Assembly (NCBI RefSeq): GCF_001273775.1
Contig: NZ_CP011801.1
Location: 3,512,001 to 3,576,000 of the forward strand
Direction of reading: 5' to 3'
Origin: Nitrospira moscoviensis
GTDB lineage: Bacteria; Nitrospirota; Nitrospiria; Nitrospirales; Nitrospiraceae
DNA length: 64,000 nucleotides
In this document: in pieces, positions 34,058-43,731 of the stretch
Position numbering within the stretch: the first letter of the stretch is position 1
Layout: each line of letters begins with the position of its first letter
Notes under the pieces: generated by a model
Told to the model about the DNA's origin: nothing
The model's input: the letters and a program-made list of their open reading frames with translations, nothing else
Databases searched by the model: none
Translations under genes and position numbers: made by a program

Positions 34058-35412
34058 GCGATCGTGCCCGCATCCTCGTCGTGGACGATGAGATCAACAT
34101 CCGAGGGGCGCTGGTCACCCTGCTGGAGAAACAGGGATACGAGGCACGCGGCGTCGGCACCGGAGAGGAGGCGATCGAGGCGCTCGCGCAGGGCTCCGCA
34201 GACCTTGTGCTGACCGATCTCAAGATGCCCGGGATCGGCGGGCTCGCCTTCATCCATCGGTTGAAAGCCTCCTGGCCCGACACCGAAGTCATCGTCATGA
34301 CCGCCTATGGCTCCATCGACACGGCCGTCGAAGCCATGCGTGCAGGCGCGTACGATTACTTGACCAAGCCGATCGATCGGGAACGTTTCCCCCTCGTCAT
34401 CGGGAAGGCTCTGGAGCGCCGCGCGTTAGCCGGCGAAAACAAGCAGCTCCGTGACCGCCTGGAGACGCGAATCCGTTTCGACCACATGGTAGGCGACAGC
34501 GAACCGATGCAGCGGGTCTACAGCCTGGTCGAAATGGTCGCGGACAGCGGCGTCACGGTCTTGCTCACCGGAGAAAGCGGCACCGGGAAAGAGCTCGTCG
34601 CCCGCGCCACCCATCACAAAAGCGCCAGAGCCGATGGACCGTTTATCACGGTCAATTGCGGGGCTCTGCCGGAGAATCTCTTTGAAAGCGAGTTGTTTGG
34701 GTACGAGAAGGGCGCGTTCACGGGCGCGATGGCGACCAAGGTGGGGCGATTCGAGCTCGCCGACGGCGGTACGCTCTTGCTCGACGAAGTCGGAGAACTG
34801 TCGCTCAAATCGCAAGTGGATTTTTTGCGCGTGCTGGAGACGAAAGAGTTCCGCCGGCTGGGCGGAACGAAGCTCATCAAGGTGGATACCCGCATTATTG
34901 CCGCCACCAATCGCAATCTGGAGGACGCCGTCAAACAAGGCACCTTCCGCGAAGATCTCTACTATCGGCTCAACGTCGTGCCGATCCGTCTGCCGCCCCT
35001 GCGGGAACGGGGCGACGATATCCCGCTCCTGGCAGAGCGTTTTCTGCAAGAATTTACCGAGCAGCATCATCGCCCGCTCAAAGATATCTCCCCGGAGGCC
35101 ATGCGGTTGTTGCGACTGTATGCCTGGCCCGGCAACATCCGCCAACTCCGCAATCTCATGGAGCGGCTGGTCATCACCGTGAAGGAGTCCTCCATCCAAC
35201 CGGTCCATCTTCCTGAAGAGATCCAAGCGAGCCAGGAGGACAGGCGCACGATGGTCGTAACTCTTGGAACATCGCTCAAAGACATCGAGCGGGAAACGAT
35301 TCGGCGTACGTTGGCCGAAGTCACCGGCCATCGTGAAAAGGCCGCCAAGCTCCTCGGCATCAGCCTGCGCGCCCTTCAGTATAAGATCAAAGAGTACGGC
35401 ATCAGGGAATAG
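34054..35412 (+). CDS. Sigma-54-dependent response regulator (NtrC family)
   Basis: A receiver (Asp in VLTDLKMPG), AAA+ with GESGTGKELV, GAFTGA and LLDEVGELS, and a C-terminal Fis helix-turn-helix (AAKLLGISLRALQYKI) make up 452 residues. It is the partner of the preceding kinase by overlap. Targets are not visible; the pilA gene in this window has a sigma-54-type promoter, but that link is a guess. Confidence 0.93.
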   Translation: MSDRARILVVDDEINIRGALVTLLEKQGYEARGVGTGEEAIEALAQGSADLVLTDLKMPGIGGLAFIHRLKASWPDTEVIVMTAYGSIDTAVEAMRAGAYDYLTKPIDRERFPLVIGKALERRALAGENKQLRDRLETRIRFDHMVGDSEPMQRVYSLVEMVADSGVTVLLTGESGTGKELVARATHHKSARADGPFITVNCGALPENLFESELFGYEKGAFTGAMATKVGRFELADGGTLLLDEVGELSLKSQVDFLRVLETKEFRRLGGTKLIKVDTRIIAATNRNLEDAVKQGTFREDLYYRLNVVPIRLPPLRERGDDIPLLAERFLQEFTEQHHRPLKDISPEAMRLLRLYAWPGNIRQLRNLMERLVITVKESSIQPVHLPEEIQASQEDRRTMVVTLGTSLKDIERETIRRTLAEVTGHREKAAKLLGISLRALQYKIKEYGIRE

Positions 35413-35440
35413 CGACGTCCGAGACGTTCGGACGGTCGCT
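35411..35440 (+). terminator. Hairpin terminator after the regulator
   Basis: Twelve-base arms (35411-35422 and 35428-35440) pair with one bulge just at the stop codon. The following T-run is weak. Confidence 0.45.
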
Positions 35441-35717
35441 GTTCCTTCTGTCTGCAATTATTGCGGGTCCGGTCCGGTGTAACCTCCGCACGTCCTCCTG
35501 CCTCTGGCAAGCCCTGCAGGATTTGCACGCTCGGCGGCGCTCGGGGTTTGTGAAACACGCAAGTCTTGCATGACAGATTGGGAAGCTCGGCCTCAGCCCC
35601 TGTCCCGAATCCAAGGCCGATGCTCAAAAGTCCTCGACTTCCCTCATGTGTTACCTAAAGAGTCCCTGTGTCTGTGCATGGCATCGTCCCTGCACATGGT
35701 CGACTCCCATCGAACAG

Positions 35718-35987
35718 ATGAATCCCCGTCATCGTAGTACAAATCCAATCGGATGGCTTGAGACAGCCCTGTATGTGGCCGCACTGTTGCTGGGTGTGGG
35801 CAGCATCGTGGGGGCCTGGGCGTTCAGTATCCTCATCGGACTGATTCTCTTCGCCATAGTCTGGGGCATCATTCGCGATGTCCTCGCGCTGAGCCGATTA
35901 CGCACTCATCACCACCGATCGGCCTGTGTATCGCCGACGGACCGGGCGGGGCTGAGCCCTCCGGACATCGACCCGACGAGCACCTGA
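35718..35987 (+). CDS. Small membrane protein of unknown function
   Basis: ATG at 35718 gives an 89-residue protein with two closely spaced hydrophobic helices (about 15-55) and a polar tail; the frame could start earlier at 35646. No ribosome site stands out. It is close to the Ehr/Hyf-like cluster and might be an accessory subunit, but this is only positional. Bases 35441-35717 before it hold nothing I can identify. Confidence 0.4.
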   Translation: MNPRHRSTNPIGWLETALYVAALLLGVGSIVGAWAFSILIGLILFAIVWGIIRDVLALSRLRTHHHRSACVSPTDRAGLSPPDIDPTST

Positions 35988-36001
35988 CGGCGAGCCGTCC
36001 C

Positions 36002-36232
36002 ATGTCACAGAAGCGGATGGATGATCTGGCTGACTTGCAAAACCGCCTGGCGATCTGCCCCTCCGACATCCACACACGATGCGCCCTCGCGTCGCTGCTG
36101 GAAGAGCTGGGACAGCATGAGGACGCCTTGTTCCACTGGAAAACGGTGATAGCCGGCGACCCCAACAATCTGAAAGCGAGAGAAGGCGTGACGCGTTGCC
36201 GACAGCGCACCGCCCGACCGCGTCAGTCTTGA
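36002..36232 (+). CDS. Small TPR-like protein
   Basis: The 76-residue protein contains one or two helix pairs with the TPR-like pattern LASLLEELGQHEDALFHWKTVI and GDPNNLKAREG. It lies directly before the membrane-complex cluster. A chaperone or assembly role is inferred from the fold and position only. Confidence 0.5.
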   Translation: MSQKRMDDLADLQNRLAICPSDIHTRCALASLLEELGQHEDALFHWKTVIAGDPNNLKAREGVTRCRQRTARPRQS

Positions 36233-36286
36233 CCATGACCACCATTTCGCCGACTGAAATACGCTGACTACCGATCATCCGACCGC

Positions 36287-38314
36287 ATGCTGAACTTATT
36301 CTGGTTCCTTTTGGGCAGTTATGCGGTCGGAATGCTGCTCCCGCTGTGTCTTACTCGAAAACCCCATGCGCAAGGCCTTTCCGCCGGCCTCTGTTCCATC
36401 GCCGCGACCGGCGCCGGCATCGCTCTGGGCCTGCTCGGCCTCACCGTGACAGCGCCGCTGACCGCGTCCGTCACCTCCACGATTCCGCTGCTCACGTTTG
36501 CGATTCGCCTTGATCCGCTGGCGGCGTTCTTCCTGCTGACCATCTCGCTCGCGGGCCTCGCCGCGTCGATTTATGCCCTCGGCTATGTCCGGCACTTTCA
36601 GGGACGCGTGTCGGTCGCGGCGCTGGGATCGCTCCTCAATGCGTTCCTCTGCGCGATGACACTGGTGGTCCTAGCCGACAACGGACTGTTCTTTCTGATC
36701 GCCTGGGAACTGATGTCGCTGGCGTCGTACTTCCTGGTTGTGACCGAGCACGAACAGGCGGATGTGCGGTACGCGGGCTTATTCTATTTGATCATGACCC
36801 ATGTCGGCACGGCCTTCATCGTGCTGGCGTGGCTCTTCTTTTTCCAACAGGCCGGGTCGTTTTCGTTCGACCTCTTCCGCCATCCCGAACAACCGATGCC
36901 GGAACACCTGCGCACCTGGGCCTTCCTGGCCGCGCTGGTCGGCTTCGGCACCAAGGCCGGCATCGTCCCCTTGCACGTCTGGCTGCCCTATGCCCATCCG
37001 GCCGCGCCGTCGCATGTCTCGGCGTTGATGTCCGGCGTGATGATCAAGACCGCGATCTACGGGCTACTGCGCGTGATGTTCGACTTTCTCGGGGGGCAGT
37101 TTCCCTCGTGGTGGGGATTCACGATCCTGGTCATCGGGTCCCTCTCCGCCTTGTTAGGCGTGATGTACGCGCTGATGGAACACGATCTCAAACGCCTGCT
37201 GGCCTATCACAGCGTCGAGAACATCGGCATCATTCTGCTCGGCATCGGCGCCGGGATGATCTTTCACACTTATGGATTGGAAGAGCTGGCCGCGTTGGGG
37301 CTGGTAGCGGGCCTTTATCACACGATCAACCATGCGATGTTCAAAGCGCTGCTCTTTTTGGGGGCCGGGTCGCTGCTGTACGCGACCCACACGCGCAACA
37401 TGGAAGAATACGGCGGTCTGCTGCGTCGCATGCCGTGGACCGGCGCCTGTTTCCTGATCGGAGCCGTCTCCATCGCGGCGCTGCCCCCCACGAATGGCTT
37501 CGTGAGCGAATGGCTGGTGTTCCAAAGCCTCTTCTTGAGCTTCCAGATTCCTTCTTTATTGATGAAGCTCATGCTGCCGCTGGCCGCCGCCCTGTTGGCC
37601 CTTACCGGTGTCTTGGCCCTGGCCTGTTTCGCGAAGGCGTTCGGCATCTCCTTCCTGGCGCTGCCGCGCAGTGGCCATGCCCGCCGTGCCGAGGAAGTGC
37701 CCTGGGCTATGAGAATCGGCATGGGCTTCCTGGCCGCAGTCTGTATCTTCTTGGGCCTCGCGCCGATGGTCGTCGTCCCCTTGATCGATCCGGTCACGAT
37801 GCCGATGACGGGCGTCACGATCGCGGGGAAGATGCTGGCGCTCGACGGCTGGACCCTGGCGCCGGTCAGCGTGGAGTTTTCGAGCTTGTCTTCACCGGTG
37901 CTCGCCCTGGTCCTCGCCGGAACCGCCGGCCTCGCGTTCGGTCTCGTCGGCCTCTTCGGTGGATTTGCCGCGACGCGCCGTTCCAAGACCTGGGGATGCG
38001 GCATCCGGCTCTCGCCCCGCATGCAATACACGGCCACGGGGTTCGTGCAGCCGATCAAACGAGTCTTCAGCACGATCTATCAACCGACCGTGAAGCTCGA
38101 AACGGAGTTCCTGCAAGAGTCCAGATATTTTGCCAAGCGTCGGCATTTTGCCTTTCACCTCGAGCCGGTGTTCGAGAAGTGTTTGTATCGGCCGGTGGTG
38201 GGATTGGTCTCCGGCCTGGCGGACCGGCTGCGCGTCATTCAGGCAGGAAGCCTCCATCTGTACCTGACCTACATGTTCGTGACGCTGGTCGTCCTCCTGC
38301 TTCTGGTGATCTAA
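36287..38314 (+). CDS. HyfB/NuoL-like proton-antiporter subunit
   Basis: About 16 transmembrane helices in 675 residues, with the antiporter landmarks LKRLLAYHSVEN and YHTINHAMFKALLFLGAGS including the Lys of the proton channel. It heads a tandem set of Hyf-like subunits. In this family it translocates protons (or sodium) across the membrane. Confidence 0.9.
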   Translation: MLNLFWFLLGSYAVGMLLPLCLTRKPHAQGLSAGLCSIAATGAGIALGLLGLTVTAPLTASVTSTIPLLTFAIRLDPLAAFFLLTISLAGLAASIYALGYVRHFQGRVSVAALGSLLNAFLCAMTLVVLADNGLFFLIAWELMSLASYFLVVTEHEQADVRYAGLFYLIMTHVGTAFIVLAWLFFFQQAGSFSFDLFRHPEQPMPEHLRTWAFLAALVGFGTKAGIVPLHVWLPYAHPAAPSHVSALMSGVMIKTAIYGLLRVMFDFLGGQFPSWWGFTILVIGSLSALLGVMYALMEHDLKRLLAYHSVENIGIILLGIGAGMIFHTYGLEELAALGLVAGLYHTINHAMFKALLFLGAGSLLYATHTRNMEEYGGLLRRMPWTGACFLIGAVSIAALPPTNGFVSEWLVFQSLFLSFQIPSLLMKLMLPLAAALLALTGVLALACFAKAFGISFLALPRSGHARRAEEVPWAMRIGMGFLAAVCIFLGLAPMVVVPLIDPVTMPMTGVTIAGKMLALDGWTLAPVSVEFSSLSSPVLALVLAGTAGLAFGLVGLFGGFAATRRSKTWGCGIRLSPRMQYTATGFVQPIKRVFSTIYQPTVKLETEFLQESRYFAKRRHFAFHLEPVFEKCLYRPVVGLVSGLADRLRVIQAGSLHLYLTYMFVTLVVLLLLVI

Positions 38315-38316
38315 CG

Positions 38317-39282
38317 GTGGAGCGCGTGCAGATCCCTCACGCCATCATCCTCACGGTCGTCCAGGCCCTCGTGCTCCTGGCCGTTTCGCCTTTGATCGCG
38401 GGCCTCATCAGAAAAGTGAAAGCCCGTCTCCAGTGCCGGCGCGGGGCGAGCCTCCTGCAGCCTTACGCCGATCTCGCCAAGCTGTTCAAAAAGCAGCCGG
38501 TCGTCTCCACCACGACGTCGTGGATCTTCACGGCGACTCCCTACATGGTCTTTGGTTCGACGTTGACCGCCGGGTTGCTCGTACCGGTGTTCGCCTCGCA
38601 GGTTCCGCTCAACTTCGCCGGCAACATCATCGCGCTCGTCTATCTATTGGCGATCGGCACCTTCTTTCTGATTCTTGCCGGCCTCGACGCGGGCTCGGCC
38701 TTCGGGGGCATGGGCAGCAGCCGGGAAGCCATCATCGCCTCGTTGACCGAGCCGGCCGCGATCATGGCTATTTTTGCCATTGCGCTGACGGCCGGCTCGA
38801 CGAACCTCAGCACGATCGTCCACAAGACGGCCTTGTTGGACGGTATTGTGACCGATCCCTCACCGCATCTGATGGCCTTCGCCGCGCTCTTTATCGTGAC
38901 GCTCGCGGAGACGGGCCGCGTTCCGGTGGACAATCCGGCCACGCATCTCGAGCTCACGATGATCCATGAAGCGATGGTGCTGGAATATTCGGGCCGCCAC
39001 CTGGCGCTCATCGAATGGGCGTCCGGCATCAAGCTGCTGGTGTTCCTCACGCTCTTGGCGAACATCTTTGCCCCCTGGGGCATCGCGACAAACCTCACGC
39101 CGATGGCGCTGGCGATCGGCTTCGGAGTCTATCTGATCAAGATCGCCGGACTCGCTGCGCTGATCGGCGCGATCGAATGCATGTTTGCCAAGCTGCGCCT
39201 CTTCCGGGTGACCGACCTGCTCGGAGTGGCGTTCATCTTGGCGCTGCTCGGCCTATTGTTCTTCTACATCCTGCGAGGGTGA
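38317..39282 (+). CDS. HyfC/NuoH-like membrane subunit
   Basis: A GTG at 38317, two bases after the preceding stop, starts a 321-residue protein with multiple helices and the NuoH-type loop AETGRVPVDNPATHLELTMIHEAM, where conserved charged residues sit near the quinone or interface site. The longer antisense-like extension upstream is read-through. Confidence 0.88.
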   Translation: MERVQIPHAIILTVVQALVLLAVSPLIAGLIRKVKARLQCRRGASLLQPYADLAKLFKKQPVVSTTTSWIFTATPYMVFGSTLTAGLLVPVFASQVPLNFAGNIIALVYLLAIGTFFLILAGLDAGSAFGGMGSSREAIIASLTEPAAIMAIFAIALTAGSTNLSTIVHKTALLDGIVTDPSPHLMAFAALFIVTLAETGRVPVDNPATHLELTMIHEAMVLEYSGRHLALIEWASGIKLLVFLTLLANIFAPWGIATNLTPMALAIGFGVYLIKIAGLAALIGAIECMFAKLRLFRVTDLLGVAFILALLGLLFFYILRG

Positions 39283-39284
39283 GC

Positions 39285-39953
39285 ATGTCCTGGCTGACGC
39301 CGCATATCGGCTCTCAAATGGTGGATGTTGGTTCAGCCATGCTGCTGCTCACCTGCTTTGCCGTCGTCGCGCAACGCCGTCTCTCCGCCTGTGTCGATCT
39401 CTTCGCTCTCCAGTCGCTGTTTTTGGCGATGACCGCGGCCTTCGTCGCCTTCCTGACCGGGACGCCGCACATTTATTTGGCGGCGGCGCTCACGGTGGTG
39501 GTCAAGGTCATCGTGATTCCCTTTGTCCTGCGGCGAGTGATCGAGCGGCTCAACGTAACTCGCGAACTGGTCATGAACGTCAACGTCCCGGCGAGCCTGC
39601 TGATCTGTGGCGCGCTGGTCATGGTCGCCTTTTTCATCACCCAGCCGATCATTCCTTTTGGACATCTCTTGACGCGCGATTCGCTCGCGATCGCGCTGGC
39701 GATCGTGCTGATCGGCTTCTTCACGATGATCGCCCGGCAAAAGGCCGTCACCCAGCTGATTGCCTTCCTGGTGATGGAGAACGGCCTGTTTTTAGGCGCC
39801 ACTGCCGCCACCTACGGCATGCCCTTGATCGTCGAGCTGGGCGTGTTCTTTGACGTTTTGGTCGCAGCGCTGATCGCCGGCATCTATACGAATCGGCTGC
39901 AGGACGCCTTCGACAGCGTCGATACCAGCCGATTGAGTGAGTTGAAGGAATGA
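39285..39953 (+). CDS. HyfE-like membrane subunit
   Basis: ATG at 39285 follows the preceding stop by two bases. The 222-residue membrane protein resembles a NuoK/HyfE fusion, with MNVNVPASLLICGALVM and AFLVMENGLFLGA. It overlaps the next start by four bases (ATGA). Confidence 0.85.
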   Translation: MSWLTPHIGSQMVDVGSAMLLLTCFAVVAQRRLSACVDLFALQSLFLAMTAAFVAFLTGTPHIYLAAALTVVVKVIVIPFVLRRVIERLNVTRELVMNVNVPASLLICGALVMVAFFITQPIIPFGHLLTRDSLAIALAIVLIGFFTMIARQKAVTQLIAFLVMENGLFLGATAATYGMPLIVELGVFFDVLVAALIAGIYTNRLQDAFDSVDTSRLSELKE

Positions 39954-41470
39954 GCGACCATACCACTCTGTACGCGGTCAGCGTGCTCCTCCTGGCGCCA
40001 CTCGTAGCCGGTGGGCTGAGCCTGCTGCTCACGTCGTCACGCTGGCTCCACTTCGTGAACCTCGCCAGCATGGGCGCGCTGGTCTCGGCGGAAGTCGTGA
40101 TCGGCCGCACGGTCCTCACCACGGGCGCAATCACGGCGCTGGGCGAGCTAGTCTATATCGATGCGCTGTCCTCGGTGATTCTGTTCATCATCGGGACGGT
40201 CGGCCTCGCCTGCTCCCTGTACATGCGGTCCTATCTGGACGAGCAAGTGGCCCGCGGCGTGATCGCGCCGAGCCGGCTCAATCTCTTCTTTTTCCTGTTT
40301 CACATGTTTTTGTTGGCGATGGTCGTGGCCACCATCGCCAACAGCCTCGGCGTGCAGTGGGTGGCGATCGAGGCCGCGACCCTCGCGACGACCTTTCTGA
40401 TCGCCTTCTGGCGCCGCCGAGAATCGCTGGAGGCCGGGTGGAAATATTTGATTCTCTGCTCGGTCGGGATCTCGCTGGCGCTCTTCGGCGTGGTGCTGAT
40501 GTACTATTCTTCCTTGCGCGTCTTGGGCGACGTCAGCTCCGCGCTCAATGTCACGCAACTGCAGCAGGTGGCCGCGCAGCTGGACGCGCATATCCTCAAA
40601 CTCGCCTTCGTGTTTCTGTTTGTCGGCTACGGGACGAAAGTGGGGCTGGTGCCCATGCACAGCTGGCTGCCGGATGCCTATACCGAAGCGCCCGCTCCGG
40701 TCGCCGCGATGCTCGCGGGCGTGCTGGAAACCGTCGCCGTCTATGCGATCGTGCGGAGCCGCGGCATCGTCGATCAGGCCGTGGCCCCCGAGTTCACCGG
40801 CAGCCTGTTGGTCCTGTTCGGACTCTTGTCCTTCGCCATCGCCGCCTTCTTTCTCCTGCTGCAACACAACTACAAGCGGCTCTTGGCCTATTCCAGCATC
40901 GAACATATGGGGCTCACCATGGTCGGCTTCGGCGTCGGAGGGGCGGTCGGGACCTTCGGCGGGCTCTTCCATCTGATCAACCATGCCTTCGCCAAATCGT
41001 TGGCCTTCTTCGCCGCCGGCAATATTCATCGGCGCTATCGCTCCGTCGAGATCCATCAGGTGCAGGGTCTCGTGACCGTCCTGCCTGGCTCTGCGTTGGC
41101 GCTGATCGTCGCAGGATTGGCCTTGGCCGCCTTGCCGCCATTCGCGCTCTTTGCCAGCGAGATGCAGATCATGACCGCGCTCGGCACGGCCGGGCTCCCC
41201 GGAGAATGGGGCCAATCGGGGTCGCGGGGACCGGTCATTCTCTTGCTGCTCTGCAGCCTCGTGGCCTTCGCCGGCTTTTTGTATCGGATCACCGGGATGG
41301 TCTGGGGCGCGGCGCCGCATCAGATCGTACGAGGGGAGCGCTGGTCCGCCGGCCACCTTGCGCTGATCCTGTTAAGCGTCGTGCTCATGGGCTTCTGCTG
41401 GGTGCTGCCCCTGCCTTTGAGCCATCTGCTGGAAGCGGCCTCCGTCATGTTGACTTCGGTCGCGCCATGA
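39950..41470 (+). CDS. HyfF/NuoN-like antiporter subunit
   Basis: A second antiporter-like protein of 506 residues with KVGLVPMHSWLPDAYTEAPAPV, LLAYSSIEHMG and LINHAFAKSLAFF, the proton-channel Lys/His landmarks. It is coupled to the preceding gene by the four-base overlap. It should add a second ion-translocating unit. Confidence 0.9.
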   Translation: MSDHTTLYAVSVLLLAPLVAGGLSLLLTSSRWLHFVNLASMGALVSAEVVIGRTVLTTGAITALGELVYIDALSSVILFIIGTVGLACSLYMRSYLDEQVARGVIAPSRLNLFFFLFHMFLLAMVVATIANSLGVQWVAIEAATLATTFLIAFWRRRESLEAGWKYLILCSVGISLALFGVVLMYYSSLRVLGDVSSALNVTQLQQVAAQLDAHILKLAFVFLFVGYGTKVGLVPMHSWLPDAYTEAPAPVAAMLAGVLETVAVYAIVRSRGIVDQAVAPEFTGSLLVLFGLLSFAIAAFFLLLQHNYKRLLAYSSIEHMGLTMVGFGVGGAVGTFGGLFHLINHAFAKSLAFFAAGNIHRRYRSVEIHQVQGLVTVLPGSALALIVAGLALAALPPFALFASEMQIMTALGTAGLPGEWGQSGSRGPVILLLLCSLVAFAGFLYRITGMVWGAAPHQIVRGERWSAGHLALILLSVVLMGFCWVLPLPLSHLLEAASVMLTSVAP

Positions 41471-41477
41471 GGACGTG

Positions 41478-43064
41478 ATGCCGGACCGTCAATCCTTGCT
41501 GGAAGAATTGCTGGCGGCGTTTCCGGCGTTGAAGCCGGAGCCGTTCGACCGGGCCGGCTTTATGCAGCTTCGCGCCGATCATGCGCTGCTTCCGCCGGTC
41601 GCGCGCTACCTTCATGACAAGCTGCATGGCCGGCTCGCGCTCCTGTGGGCCGTGGATCTGCGTCCGGCGGCGGAACGGTACGAGGTCCATTATCTGTTTG
41701 CGCTGGAAGCCGGCCGGCCCTGGGTGCTGCTGACGCTGGAAATCGCGGGCCCCGACCGGCTGTTTCCCTCCGTTACTCCCTCGGTCCACTCGGCGCAATG
41801 GTATGAGCGTGAAATCCGGGACATGTTCGGGTTGATCCCGCAGGGCCATCCGGACCTCCGCCGCCTGGTTCGCCACGAGCACTGGCCCAAGGGCACGCAT
41901 CCGCTCAAAAAAGATTTTGCCTGGAATCAGGTCTTGGGACGGCAGCAGGGGGAGTACCGCTTCCGCCACATTGAAGGGGAAGGCGTCTTCGAGGTGCCGG
42001 TCGGACCGATCCATGCCGGCATCATCGAACCGGGCCATTTCCGCTTCTCGGTTGCGGGCGAACCCATCATGCAACTGGAACTGCGGCACTTCTGGAAACA
42101 TCGCGGCGTCGAAAAGCTCTTCGAGCAGCGTCGGTTGATAGACGGCCTGCCGCTGGCCGAACGGGTCTCCGGCGATACCACTGTCGGGCACGGCCTCGCC
42201 TATTGCCAGGCGGTGGAGGCGCTCCTGCACATCGAAGCGCCGCGGCGCGCCCGCTATCTCCGTTCGCTGTTGCTCGAACTGGAACGGCTCCACAATCACC
42301 TGGGCGACGTGGGCGCGATTTGCAACGACACGGCCTACGCCCTGGCCCATGCGCACTGCAGCCGCATGAAGGAACGGCTCCTGCAGCTGAACGAACGGTT
42401 GACCGGCTCGCGGTTTTTGCGCGGCGTCCTCTGCGTCGGCGGCATCACCCGTGACGTCACGCTCGCGTCGCTGGCAGAGACGGTGGAAGAGCTGAATCGG
42501 ATCGAAGCAGACTTTTCTGAATTGGAAGCGATCATTTTCGCCAATGCTTCCCTCACAGATCGCTTGGAAACCACCGGCGTCCTGACAGAACGCATAGGTT
42601 GGGACCATGGCGTAATCGGCGTCATGGGGCGGGCCTCCGGCCTCGATCAAGATGTGCGGCGCGACCGCCCCTTTGCCGCCTATGACGAAGTTCCCGTCAA
42701 GGTACCGCTGTACCGCTACGGCGACGTCCGTGCCCGCCTGCGCGTGCGCATGGACGAGATCCACGAATCCTTCCGGCTGATCAGAGAGCTCCACCGCAAG
42801 ATGCCGGTCGGCCCGCTCAGCACTTCTGTCAGCGGATCGCCTCCTCAAGGGGAATGGGCGATCTCGGCGGTCGAAGGCTGGCGCGGAGAAATCCTGTATT
42901 TCCTCATGGCGGGAGAGAATGGCGTGATTCACCGGTGCAAGGTCCGTGATCCCTCGTTCGTGAATTGGCCCGCCATCCAATGGGCTGTGATCGGGAACAT
43001 CGTCCCGGATTTTCCGCTCATCAATAAGAGCTTCAATTTGTCCTATGCGGGGAACGATCTGTGA
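41478..43064 (+). CDS. HyfG/NuoCD-like large subunit lacking NiFe cysteines
   Basis: The 528-residue protein has an N-terminal NuoC-like domain and a NuoD/HycE-like domain. Where hydrogenases have the first CxxC, it reads RVSGDTTVGHGLAY (about residue 229), and near the C-terminus the second pair is replaced: CKVRDPSFVNW...LINKSFNLSYAGNDL. Thus the NiFe ligands are missing and this is not a hydrogenase. This matches Ehr-type complexes, whose redox partner is not known. ATG at 41478 is preferred over a GTG three bases earlier. Confidence 0.9.
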   Translation: MPDRQSLLEELLAAFPALKPEPFDRAGFMQLRADHALLPPVARYLHDKLHGRLALLWAVDLRPAAERYEVHYLFALEAGRPWVLLTLEIAGPDRLFPSVTPSVHSAQWYEREIRDMFGLIPQGHPDLRRLVRHEHWPKGTHPLKKDFAWNQVLGRQQGEYRFRHIEGEGVFEVPVGPIHAGIIEPGHFRFSVAGEPIMQLELRHFWKHRGVEKLFEQRRLIDGLPLAERVSGDTTVGHGLAYCQAVEALLHIEAPRRARYLRSLLLELERLHNHLGDVGAICNDTAYALAHAHCSRMKERLLQLNERLTGSRFLRGVLCVGGITRDVTLASLAETVEELNRIEADFSELEAIIFANASLTDRLETTGVLTERIGWDHGVIGVMGRASGLDQDVRRDRPFAAYDEVPVKVPLYRYGDVRARLRVRMDEIHESFRLIRELHRKMPVGPLSTSVSGSPPQGEWAISAVEGWRGEILYFLMAGENGVIHRCKVRDPSFVNWPAIQWAVIGNIVPDFPLINKSFNLSYAGNDL

Positions 43065-43090
43065 AAAACGCTGTCAGCAGAAATTCCTGA

Positions 43091-43118
43091 GCTGATGGCC
43101 GATAGCCGATAGTTAAGT
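43091..43118. repeat. Heptamer microrepeat (single orientation)
   Basis: Units GCTGATG, GCCGATA, GCCGATA and GTTAAGT run in the gap between the HyfG-like and HyfI-like genes, ending just before a GGAGG ribosome site. Confidence 0.5.
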
Positions 43119-43128
43119 TGGAGGACCC

Positions 43129-43638
43129 ATGTTCCGCATTCTCAAGAAGAGCCTCAAGACCGGGGTCGTGACGGGGCAGCATCCGGCCGGCGAGCCGCAG
43201 GCCGAGGACATCAAGCCCGAGACGCGCGACAAAGCGAAGCTCTTCAAGAAGTCGCTCACGATCCGCGAAGTGGATACAGGGTCGTGCAACGCCTGCGAGA
43301 TGGAGATGAACGCCTTGACGAATCCGATCTACGACGTGGAGCGGTTCGGCATTCACATCGCGGCGTCGCCGAGACACGCCGATGCCTTGGTCGTGACCGG
43401 CCCCGTCACGGTCAACATGGAGCGCGCCTTGAAGGATGTCTACAAACAGACGCCAGATCCCAAACTCGTGATCGCACTCGGCGACTGCGCCATCAACTGC
43501 GGCGTCTTCAAAGGCAGCTACGCCGTGACCGGTCCGGTCGACCGCCACATTCAGGTGGACCTGCACATTGCCGGCTGCCCACCCCGCCCGTCTGACATCC
43601 TGCACGTATTAAAAGCCCTTCAGGAGCGCGAGCAGTAG
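43129..43638 (+). CDS. HyfI/NuoB-like 4Fe-4S subunit
   Basis: This 169-residue protein carries the N2-type cluster ligands as C53/C56 (GSCNACEME), C120 (GDCAINC) and C150 (GCPPRP). The CxxC start is that of hydrogenase small subunits rather than the tandem Cys of complex I. It completes the cluster BCEFGI. The lack of HyfA/HyfH-like ferredoxin subunits nearby is noted. Confidence 0.9.
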   Translation: MFRILKKSLKTGVVTGQHPAGEPQAEDIKPETRDKAKLFKKSLTIREVDTGSCNACEMEMNALTNPIYDVERFGIHIAASPRHADALVVTGPVTVNMERALKDVYKQTPDPKLVIALGDCAINCGVFKGSYAVTGPVDRHIQVDLHIAGCPPRPSDILHVLKALQEREQ

Positions 43639-43731
43639 CCCCCTGTCGGCGGAGACCTGTTTGCAATCAACGCGGGTCCAGCCGTATCATCGACAAGGGA
43701 TCCATCAGCCATCCTGCAAGTCGCCCTTTTC

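Noticed and set aside
36829..39282. An 817-residue frame apparently fusing two proteins
   Set aside because: The first part is an out-of-frame shadow of the HyfB-like gene; only the part from 38317 is the HyfC-like gene.
40148..41356. Long minus-strand ORF opposite the HyfF-like gene
   Set aside because: Arg/Gln/Gly-rich shadow of a G+C-rich gene with no family features or start site.
41478..43638. NiFe hydrogenase call for the Hyf-like cluster
   Set aside because: Both cysteine pairs that hold the NiFe centre are missing from the large subunit.
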